A DNA stretch of 7,353 nucleotides, from the NCBI GenBank assembly GCA_020051815.1, contig JAGVQF010000163.1:1-7353 (forward strand), given 5' to 3'. Both the position numbers and the translations under genes were made by a program. Of this stretch, positions 1 through 4,845 are shown in pieces. Source of the DNA: Candidatus Saganbacteria bacterium (GTDB lineage Bacteria > Margulisbacteria > WOR-1 > O2-12-FULL-45-9 > XYB2-FULL-48-7). Numbering within the stretch: the first letter of the stretch is position 1; each line of letters starts with the position of its first letter. The notes beneath the pieces were generated by a model. The model saw only the letters and a list, made by a program, of their open reading frames with translations. It did not search any database and had not been told where the DNA came from.

Positions 1-1
1 C

Positions 2-1324
2 AGCGTCCTCGACGACCGGCAGAGCGCTTACGAAAAATATGCCCTCAACTTTAACCGGTCATTCGAGAAGACCTCGCTCAATTATTATTATAATTACGAG
101 TTCGGCAAGAACGATCCCCAGTGGCTGCGCAAATCACAGCGCCTAAGCTTGAGCGGCCGGCTGGCCGAGCGGATCAACTTTAATACGACGACCAATTATT
201 ATCATAGCGCGGCGGGGGCGGGGGATGCCGGCGAAGAAAAAGTCGAGCCGCAGCTTGAGTTTTCCGGCAGTGAGCCGGGCTATTCCTGGCGCTATTCACA
301 AAACTGGCTGCTCGACCTGCGCCAGGCCAATTATCCGGGGACCAGCCGCTACGAGCATCTGGAAAAACAGCCGGAGATCGAGGTCTCGCCTAACACTTTG
401 GACCTGAAACTCTTCAATCTTGCCTCGACTTTCGGCTACGGCTATTACCGCGAGGTCAAGAACGTGCCGGAGCTCGGCGGCAACCGCGATTACAGCACCT
501 CGCGCTACCGCACCACGGTTAACGCTTCCCGGAGCATCCCAATGGGACTCTCACTCCTCACGCTGGGGACCGGCGTTGACCAGTTCCTCTACGGCCCGGG
601 CGACCAGCTTTTTGCCCTGCGCGAGTCGGCCTCACTGCAAACAAGCCCGACCTCATTTTTTCGGAACAACCTCGACTTTCGAGAGGGCTACACCAACGGC
701 AACACGCCGTTCTTTTTTGACCGGCTGGGGACGAGCTATCACGATATCAGGGAGAAGATGACGTTCTTTTATCTCGGCTTCTTTAACTGGACGATCGACG
801 GCGGCCACAATTGGCTGGCCAACCGTTATTATGACGTCATGACCAATATGACGGTCGCCCCCGATCCGCGCCTGCGCTTCAATCTCTCGACCGGCTGGGA
901 CATCGAGAACACCCGCTACAAACTGCTGGTGGCCGGCCTCGGGTACTTTCCTTACCGTAATTACAGCCTGCAGCTGTCACTCAACCAGGACATGAACGGC
1001 GCCGGCCTGCAGACGGCCAGCGCGCTCCACGACGTATATTTCCTGCAGGACGAGCCCAACCAGGTCCACCTGCGCTTCAGCCAGGTCTTTGACGCGGCGA
1101 CCAGGGAGTTCAAAGTGCGTGATATAATGGTCGTCAAGGACCTGCACTGCTGGGAGATGAGCTTTACTTATTCCGACTACCGCAAGGATTTCAGCTTTGT
1201 CTTTTCACTCAAGGCCCTGCCGGGCGAGCCGGTCGGTTTTGCCGGCAGTCGCGGTTTTTATTATGATGGCTTTGAACGCCAGCTCAATCAGCTCAATCCT
1301 GTTGGCGAGGTCAGGCGGTATTAA
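2..1324 (+). CDS. LptD-like outer-membrane beta-barrel protein, 3' part only
   Basis: The frame is open from the left edge of the window to TAA at 1322-1324, giving 440 visible residues; the true start lies outside. A TTG at 149 is not taken as the start because the same frame continues upstream with the same barrel-like composition. The protein is rich in Tyr, Phe, Asn, Arg and alternating polar/aromatic stretches (for example LNYYYNYEF, YRNYSLQLSLNQDM), as expected for amphipathic beta strands. Near the C-terminus, KDLHCWEMSF followed by a Tyr/Phe-rich strand and the motif LKALPGEPVGF resembles the end of LptD-family barrels, which insert lipopolysaccharide into the outer leaflet together with a plugging lipoprotein. 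The next gene, one base downstream, is a lipoprotein, and lnt follows. LptD assignment is moderately supported; another large barrel is the alternative. The N-terminal OstA/LptA-like domain cannot be seen here. Confidence 0.65.
   Translation, partial: SVLDDRQSAYEKYALNFNRSFEKTSLNYYYNYEFGKNDPQWLRKSQRLSLSGRLAERINFNTTTNYYHSAAGAGDAGEEKVEPQLEFSGSEPGYSWRYSQNWLLDLRQANYPGTSRYEHLEKQPEIEVSPNTLDLKLFNLASTFGYGYYREVKNVPELGGNRDYSTSRYRTTVNASRSIPMGLSLLTLGTGVDQFLYGPGDQLFALRESASLQTSPTSFFRNNLDFREGYTNGNTPFFFDRLGTSYHDIREKMTFFYLGFFNWTIDGGHNWLANRYYDVMTNMTVAPDPRLRFNLSTGWDIENTRYKLLVAGLGYFPYRNYSLQLSLNQDMNGAGLQTASALHDVYFLQDEPNQVHLRFSQVFDAATREFKVRDIMVVKDLHCWEMSFTYSDYRKDFSFVFSLKALPGEPVGFAGSRGFYYDGFERQLNQLNPVGEVRRY
1313..1318 (+). 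promoter_or_regulatory. Probable ribosome binding site of the lipoprotein gene
   Basis: AGGCGG lies seven bases before the ATG at 1326, inside the last codons of the upstream barrel gene. It supports ATG 1326 over the longer in-frame extension that begins at 1197. It is a modest rather than perfect Shine-Dalgarno match. Confidence 0.45.
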
Positions 1325-1325
1325 T

Positions 1326-1967
1326 ATGTATAAGTGGTTTGTTGGTTTGTTAGTTTGTTTGTTGTTCGTCTCCGGTTGCGCGAAGACCGTAACCTCGATA
1401 GTCACCTATGGCGACCAGATGGTGGTTGAGGTAACGCTGCGCGGGACGATGGAGGTCAATGCCAACCGCTACTTTATGGTCCTGGCCTCCGACCCGTCGT
1501 TTAAGACCCCATTGCCGCCGCCCGACAACATCAGCTACGAATTCCTTGAGCCCGGCACGACGCCGATGCTGGGAGCCATTGCCGATTATTACACCAACTA
1601 TTACTCGACCTGGGCCGGCTATATTATGGTCGAGCCGGGCGGCTTTTTCTCCGTCGCGGGGCCGTTCGTTTCGGGGGTGGTGGCCACCCGGGAGTCTTTC
1701 TCGAGCCTGGGCGAGATCACGTCGAAGATCACGTATAACTTCCGCTTAAGCCGGATCTTTGGCGGGACGATCCCCAGCACTATCTATTTTGATGTGGTCA
1801 GTGTGCCCTGGCCGACCGACCAGCCGAAACTCGCCGCCGACCACCTGACCTCGACCAACGCCTATATCTCAATAGTTGCCGGCTCAACCGTCCCCGTTTC
1901 CGACGAGGAGAACACTTCGCTCGATCCCGCGACAGATATTTTAAAATGTACAGTCTCTATCCAATAA
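1326..1967 (+). CDS. Predicted outer-envelope lipoprotein of unknown function
   Basis: The 213-residue product starts MYKWFVGLLVCLLFVSGC: one basic residue, a hydrophobic stretch, and a VSGC lipobox with the lipidated Cys at position 18. This points to Lgt/LspA processing and membrane anchoring. The open frame extends upstream to 1197, but that stretch overlaps the barrel gene and reads as an unlikely peptide, whereas ATG 1326 places the signal peptide at the N-terminus. The mature part is rich in Tyr, Ser, Thr and Pro with probable beta strands, and no family is recognised. The gene starts one base after the barrel gene stop and overlaps lnt by 22 bases, so co-expression is likely. A partner of the barrel (LptE-like role) is conceivable, but only position suggests it. 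The signal peptide is partly encoded by an 8-bp tandem repeat (1336-1359). Confidence 0.8.
   Translation: MYKWFVGLLVCLLFVSGCAKTVTSIVTYGDQMVVEVTLRGTMEVNANRYFMVLASDPSFKTPLPPPDNISYEFLEPGTTPMLGAIADYYTNYYSTWAGYIMVEPGGFFSVAGPFVSGVVATRESFSSLGEITSKITYNFRLSRIFGGTIPSTIYFDVVSVPWPTDQPKLAADHLTSTNAYISIVAGSTVPVSDEENTSLDPATDILKCTVSIQ
1336..1359 (+). repeat. 8-bp tandem repeat inside the lipoprotein signal-peptide region
   Basis: Three units of GGTTTGTT run head to tail (the third begins with A instead of G), followed by a partial TGTTGTT. They encode the hydrophobic WFVGLLVCLL region. This could be chance codon use in a Leu/Val/Phe-rich segment, but the exact 8-base period resembles the other short tandem arrays in this window. 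Confidence 0.6.
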
Positions 1968-3397
1968 TTTCAGGGGTACTGCTTGGCCTCGCCTTCCCGA
2001 AGTTTAGCTTCTGGTGGCTGGCCTGGGTTGCGCTCGTTCCATTCTTTATCGCGCTCAATAATGCAAGGAGCATGAAAGAATCCTGCGCCTATTCCTTTTC
2101 CTTCGGCCTGGTCTTTTTCGGTATCAATCTCTTCTGGATCACGTCGTTATTCAGGTTCGCGGGCTGGTGGGCGGTGGCGGCCTGGGGGGCTTTAGCATTA
2201 TTCCAAGCTCTCTTCATCATCCTATTTTCTACTCTCTACTCTCTACTCTCTACTTCCAAGCTTAATTCTTATTACTTAATCCTTAATCCTATCTTGTGGG
2301 TTTCCATCGAGTTCCTCCGCTCCCTCGGCCCCTTCGGCGTCACGGCGGGCGGCCTCGGCTATTCCCAGGCCTCTTTCCTGCCGCTCATCCAGATCGCCTC
2401 ATTCTCCGGCGTTTACGGCGTGAGCTTTTTGGTTGTCTTTTTGAATGCCGCTCTGGCTTCGCTTTTGCCCTCACCCGCTGACGCTAAACCGTCCCCCCTC
2501 TCCCAGCCCCTCGACTCCGCTCGGGGCGAGAGGGAGAGGGTAGAGGCAAATCGAGATCGAAAGACTGCCGTTACGTGGCTGGTCATTTCTGTTTTATTGG
2601 TTATTGTCGCAACAGTTTACGGGAATATTACCTTAATTCGTCATTCGTCATTCGTCATTCGTAATTTTCCCAAGCTGGCCCTCATCCAACCCAACATCGA
2701 CCAAATGGATAAGCTGAACCCGGTGAAGATCCCCGAGATCTTTGCCATCCACGAGGATATGTCCCGGCAAGCGGCCAAAGAAAAACCCGAGATCATCATC
2801 TGGCCCGAGACGGCGATTTTCACGTATATATTGCGCGACCCGGTCTATTTTCCCAAGTTAAAACAACTTGTCGTCGACACCGGTGCCTGGTTCATCATCG
2901 GTACGCCGCACTATGAGGGGAATAGGATATTCAATTCGATGGTCTCGCTCGACCCGCGATCGGGGCCGGTTTCCCGCTTTGATAAGGAGCAACTGGTCCC
3001 CTTCGGCGAGTATTTGCCGTTCCGCGCCCTGCTTTTACCTCTATTAAAGCAGACGGGCTATTTTTCGCAGGACTTTGACTTTGGCGAGTGGGCCGGACCA
3101 CTCCTGGCTGGTAAATATCAGATCGCACCGGCCATCTGCTTTGAATCGACCTTCCCGGGGCTCATCCGCCGCCGCGTTAACGGCAAAACCGATTTTATTC
3201 TGACGATTACCAACGATAGCTGGTTTAACGATTCGGCCGCCCCTTACGAGCATCTGGAGAACGGGATCTTGCGCGCCATTGAGAACCGCAAATACTTTGT
3301 CCAGGTCGGCAATACGGGCATTTCAGCAGTCATCGATCCTTACGGGCGGGTGTTGAAGCGGACGAAACTCAACGAGCGAGCTGTTTTAGTATTGTAG
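1946..3397 (+). CDS. lnt: Apolipoprotein N-acyltransferase Lnt
   Basis: Lnt transfers the third acyl chain from phospholipid to the N-terminal Cys of diacylated lipoproteins, at the periplasmic face of the inner membrane. The 483-residue product has hydrophobic N-terminal segments (about residues 5-38, 48-67, 72-98, 110-124, 143-174, 208-226) and then a nitrilase-fold domain from about 243 (LALIQPNI). The catalytic residues are visible: Glu288 in WPET, Lys347 in FDKEQLVPFGEYLP with Glu355, and Cys398 in PAICFE. ITNDSWF (421-427) and HLENGILRAIENRK (436-449) are also typical. The ATG at 1946 lies within the end of the lipoprotein gene, with no clear Shine-Dalgarno, so translational coupling is likely. 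Oddities: it ends at NERAVLVL, earlier than usual, without the stretch that normally leads to a last membrane helix. Three repeat insertions (residues about 95-115, 175-207, 231-240) lie outside the catalytic core. Confidence 0.95.
   Translation: MYSLYPIISGVLLGLAFPKFSFWWLAWVALVPFFIALNNARSMKESCAYSFSFGLVFFGINLFWITSLFRFAGWWAVAAWGALALFQALFIILFSTLYSLLSTSKLNSYYLILNPILWVSIEFLRSLGPFGVTAGGLGYSQASFLPLIQIASFSGVYGVSFLVVFLNAALASLLPSPADAKPSPLSQPLDSARGERERVEANRDRKTAVTWLVISVLLVIVATVYGNITLIRHSSFVIRNFPKLALIQPNIDQMDKLNPVKIPEIFAIHEDMSRQAAKEKPEIIIWPETAIFTYILRDPVYFPKLKQLVVDTGAWFIIGTPHYEGNRIFNSMVSLDPRSGPVSRFDKEQLVPFGEYLPFRALLLPLLKQTGYFSQDFDFGEWAGPLLAGKYQIAPAICFESTFPGLIRRRVNGKTDFILTITNDSWFNDSAAPYEHLENGILRAIENRKYFVQVGNTGISAVIDPYGRVLKRTKLNERAVLVL
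2228..2290 (+). repeat. 63-bp array of nine 7-bp units inside lnt
   Basis: In strict 7-base register the units are TCTACTC three times, TCTACTT, CCAAGCT, TAATTCT, TATTACT, then TAATCCT twice. The array is exactly 21 codons (Lnt residues 95-115), starts and ends on codon boundaries, and encodes a hydrophobic/Ser-rich stretch between two membrane segments. It closely matches the layout of the 63-bp array in coaX (6565-6627). Confidence 0.85.
2467..2566 (+). repeat. REP-like palindromic repeat with a second repeat nested in its loop, in frame within lnt
   Basis: The segment begins GCCCTCACCC (2467-2476), followed by CCCTCTCCC (2496-2504) and its exact reverse complement GGGAGAGGG (2532-2540). 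The same words form the ends of the DUF559 element at 3526-3885. The 27-base interval between the stem arms contains GCCCCTCGAC and CTCGGGGCGAG, and GATCGAAAGACT follows at 2555-2566; all three words recur at 7259-7316. The reading frame stays open and encodes a polar loop, about Lnt residues 175-207 (PSPLSQPLDSARGERER is part of it), between two hydrophobic segments. Confidence 0.8.
2636..2663 (+). repeat. 28-bp array of four 7-bp ATTCGTC units in lnt
   Basis: ATTCGTC occurs three times, followed by ATTCGTA, all in register. It encodes IRHSSFVIR (Lnt residues 231-239), in the linker between the last visible membrane segment and the start of the nitrilase domain. Confidence 0.85.
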
Positions 3398-3440
3398 AGA
3401 TCGGCTCCGCCTGGTTCATGACAAAAAAGTGCAGTCCCGG
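3348..3440. repeat. 93-bp direct repeat, left copy (lnt/metF junction)
   Basis: Identical over 93 bases to 3979-4071, in the same orientation and 631 bases apart. It contains the last 15 codons and stop of lnt on the plus strand and, on the minus strand, the last 23 codons and stop of metF. This copy supplies the working 3' end of lnt. Confidence 0.95.
3369..3440 (-). pseudogene. Fossil 3' end of metF (left duplicate)
   Basis: The minus strand encodes PGLHFFVMNQAEP and continues to the same QLAR end and TGA stop as the intact metF at 4000-4845; it is identical for 23 codons. Upstream of 3440 the sequence switches to the 57-bp repeat, so the rest of metF is absent. The fragment overlaps the lnt stop region by 29 bases, which shows that the two genes overlapped tail to tail before the duplication. 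Confidence 0.85.
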
Positions 3441-3497
3441 GACTTCCGCACTCGCCTCAAAATAGGCTAAATTCCCTAGTAATAAGATGCGGCTTGG
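3441..3497. repeat. 57-bp repeat, left copy
   Basis: Starts GACTTCCGC and ends GCGGCTTGG; 51 of 57 bases match 3924-3980 in the same orientation. It joins directly to the left 93-bp repeat. A small conserved hairpin (GCCT, six-base loop, AGGC) lies in its middle. The lower identity compared with the 93-bp repeat suggests that this pair is older. Confidence 0.85.
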
Positions 3498-3568
3498 ATG
3501 CAGTATTGCGGAAGCCAGGAAAACAGCCCTCACCAGATTTTCGTAGTGATATAATTGATCGTCAACGG

Positions 3569-3589
3569 CCCTCTCCCAGAGGGAGAGGG
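3569..3589. repeat. Perfect 9-bp-arm palindrome, left
   Basis: CCCTCTCCC, a three-base AGA loop, then GGGAGAGGG. It lies 26 bases before the DUF559 ATG. No T-run follows on either strand, so it is not called an intrinsic terminator, although the RNA hairpin would be strong. Confidence 0.9.
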
Positions 3590-3615
3590 GTTGGGTGGCT
3601 CCATTTATTTTCGTT

Positions 3616-3795
3616 ATGAAAGAAATTAAAAAGATTTTCGCGCGAAGCATGAGAAAGGATCAGACCAAAGCGGAGAAACTCGTCTGGGAACTCCTGCGCA
3701 AGCGCAAATTCAAGAATCTAAAGTTTCGGAGACAACATGTGATCGAGGGGTTTGTTCTTGATCGGGACAAGAAAAATGGCTTTACAAAAGCTTGA
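3616..3795 (+). pseudogene. Truncated DUF559 (Vsr-like endonuclease family) gene
   Basis: From ATG 3616 the product reads MKEIKKIFARSMRKDQTKAE, then a WELLRKRKF segment and FRRQHVIEGFVLD. This is the recognisable N-terminal half of DUF559 proteins (helix with Arg/Lys and Ala-Glu, then the FRRQ..I..F.VD strand carrying an acidic residue). Family members usually exceed 100 residues and continue with a Glu-x-Asp-Gly strand and a C-terminal VIRF-type strand. Here the frame breaks off after FVLD and stops at 3793-3795, after 59 residues. A second frame at 3776-3865 reads MALQKLEEIIVNRS and then PLPLGEGRE through the right palindrome, probably the original C-terminal tail. An internal deletion with frameshift is therefore inferred. 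A GTG at 3595 would extend the frame by seven residues but lies nearer the palindrome and adds nothing family-like. Confidence 0.7.
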
Positions 3796-3819
3796 AGAGA
3801 TAATTGTTAACCGATCAGT

Positions 3820-3840
3820 CCCTCTCCCTCTGGGAGAGGG
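3820..3840. repeat. Perfect 9-bp-arm palindrome, right
   Basis: CCCTCTCCC, a three-base TCT loop, then GGGAGAGGG; the same arms as at 3569-3589. It overlaps the presumed tail frame of the DUF559 remnant, which reads PLPLGEG through it. Confidence 0.9.
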
Positions 3841-3886
3841 CAGAGAAGAAGAAAATCATCGATAACCGAAAAACTGGGTGAGGGCC

Positions 3887-3929
3887 GAAGTCAGGTTTGC
3901 CGCTCCCGATTCCCCTATATCCTGACTTC
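3887..3929. repeat. 9-bp inverted repeat between the element and the right 57-bp repeat
   Basis: GAAGTCAGG at 3887-3895 is matched by its reverse complement CCTGACTTC at 3921-3929, with a 25-base loop. The right arm overlaps the first bases of the 57-bp repeat. The left 57-bp copy lacks this arrangement because it abuts the 93-bp repeat directly. Confidence 0.7.
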
Positions 3930-3980
3930 CGCGCTCGCCTCAAAATAGGCTAAATTTCCTGGTAGAAAGTTGCGGCTTGG
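3924..3980. repeat. 57-bp repeat, right copy
   Basis: Matches 3441-3497 at 51 of 57 positions in the same orientation and meets the right 93-bp repeat with a two-base shared GG. Together, the two copies enclose the DUF559 element. Confidence 0.85.
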
Positions 3981-4071
3981 GTGTTGAAGCGGACGAAACT
4001 CAACGAGCGAGCTGTTTTAGTATTGTAGAGATCGGCTCCGCCTGGTTCATGACAAAAAAGTGCAGTCCCGG
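3979..4071. repeat. 93-bp direct repeat, right copy
   Basis: Identical to 3348-3440. This copy supplies the working 3' end of metF (minus strand) and holds a detached copy of the lnt tail on the plus strand. Confidence 0.95.
3981..4028 (+). pseudogene. Fossil 3' end of lnt (right duplicate)
   Basis: Encodes VLKRTKLNERAVLVL and a TAG stop, identical to the last 15 codons of lnt. It is cut off from the rest of lnt by the inserted DNA and overlaps the end of the intact metF by 29 bases. Confidence 0.85.
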
Positions 4072-4845
4072 CACACCGGCTTTAACAAGTTCCCTGGCCT
4101 GCGCCAGCGTATGCTCCGACCCAAGTTTTTGAATTGCCTCGGTGTCACCGTCGAGCGCCTCGAGTTTCTTAAGCAGCGGTTCCGGGATCGTCGCGCCGCA
4201 AACCTTCGTCAATCTCTTGACCTGCTTGAGGTTGGTGATGGCCATCAGCCCCGGGATGATCGGCACGGTGATGCCCGCTTTTTTGGCCCGCTCGACATAG
4301 TCAAAATAAAAACGGTTGTCGAAGAAAAGCTGGGTGATGGCGTAGTCGGCGCCGGCCTCGACTTTTTCTTTGAGATAGGGCAGGCTGGCGGGTTTTTCCG
4401 GAAAGGCGGCCGCCCCCAGGCAGAACTCCGGCTGCTTTGCCTTGATAAAGCCGATCAGCTCTTTGGCGAATCTAAAGCCGTCTTTTGGCGGCGTAAATTC
4501 GGTCGTTCCCTCGGGCGGGTCGCCGCGCAGAGCGAGGATATTTTCGATGCCGATCTGCTCTAGCTGTTCGATCTGGCGCGCGATGTCGTCTTTAGTTGCC
4601 GCCACGCAGGTGAGGTGGGCGACCGGCTCGATCTTAAAAGTGCTTTTTATCGCTTCGACCCAATGGAAGGTCTTCTCCCGCGTCGTCCCCATCGCGCCGT
4701 AGGTGACCGAAACAAAATCTGGCTTGAACTTCTTCAGTTTGCCGATGACGTCGAAGAGATGCTCTTCCTGCTCCGGGGTCTTGGGTGGAAAGAACTCAAA
4801 GGAGAGGGCGGGGGTCTCTTTCTTGAACGCTTCAGTGACTTTCAT
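4000..4845 (-). CDS. metF: 5,10-methylenetetrahydrofolate reductase
   Basis: Reduces 5,10-methylene-THF to 5-methyl-THF with a flavin, feeding methyl groups to methionine synthesis in the cytoplasm. The 281-residue length is normal for bacterial MetF (a single TIM barrel). Signature segments in order: SFEFFPPKT (15-23, catalytic-type Glu17), VSVTYGAMG (45-53), HLTC (77-80), NILALRGDPP (102-111), GAAAFPEK (144-151), GADYAITQLFFDN (165-177), PGLMAITN (198-205) and VPGLHFFVMN (258-267). The ATG at 4843-4845 lies inside the last codons of lysS (14-base overlap), so it is probably the last gene of a coaX-lysS-metF transcript. Its 3' end is the right copy of a perfect 93-bp duplication that also contains the end of lnt, so its stop codon sits in lnt-derived sequence. 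No disabling change is visible. Confidence 0.97.
   Translation of the reverse strand: MKVTEAFKKETPALSFEFFPPKTPEQEEHLFDVIGKLKKFKPDFVSVTYGAMGTTREKTFHWVEAIKSTFKIEPVAHLTCVAATKDDIARQIEQLEQIGIENILALRGDPPEGTTEFTPPKDGFRFAKELIGFIKAKQPEFCLGAAAFPEKPASLPYLKEKVEAGADYAITQLFFDNRFYFDYVERAKKAGITVPIIPGLMAITNLKQVKRLTKVCGATIPEPLLKKLEALDGDTEAIQKLGSEHTLAQARELVKAGVPGLHFFVMNQAEPISTILKQLAR

Larger units (their letters stand above)
3526..3885 (+). mobile_element. 360-bp DUF559-associated palindromic element with terminal inverted repeats
   Basis: The left end begins GCCCTCACC (3526-3534) and the right end finishes with its reverse complement GGTGAGGGC (3877-3885). The inverted similarity runs imperfectly for about 64-66 bases on each side: TTTTCG near the tip, a diverged middle, then a shared block ending in a CCCTCTCCC/GGGAGAGGG palindrome (3569-3589 and 3820-3840). 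Between the palindromes lies a decayed DUF559 gene. No transposase is present. A transposition mechanism for such elements is not established; the call rests on the structure and on a related palindrome inside lnt. An obvious short target duplication is not seen at the tips; the flanking 57-bp and 93-bp repeats are described separately. Confidence 0.65.

Noticed and set aside
149..151. TTG as the start of the barrel gene
   Set aside because: The frame is open to the window edge with the same strand-like composition, so the gene is cut by the window, not started here.
1197..1325. Upstream extension of the lipoprotein frame adding 43 residues
   Set aside because: It overlaps the barrel gene entirely; ATG 1326 has a nearby AGGCGG and puts a signal peptide with a lipobox at the N-terminus.
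2228..2290. CRISPR-like array
   Set aside because: Units are 7 bp and contiguous with no spacers; there are no cas genes. The same applies to 2636-2663, 6565-6627 and 7057-7110.
3569..3589. Intrinsic terminator for lnt or metF
   Set aside because: The hairpin is strong but is not followed by a T-run on either strand, and an identical hairpin at 3820-3840 belongs to the element ends.
3369..3650. 93-codon minus-strand frame ending in the MetF C-terminus
   Set aside because: Only the last 23 codons are MetF; the rest is the 57-bp repeat, spacer and palindromic element read by chance. Recorded as a fossil metF tail instead.
3441..3980. tRNA or small RNA gene in the lnt-metF insertion
   Set aside because: No cloverleaf or known RNA signature found; the inverted repeats are explained by the palindromic element and the 57-bp repeats.
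4060..4563. Long plus-strand frame (167 codons) opposite metF
   Set aside because: Antisense shadow of a clearly conserved metF, with no family features of its own.
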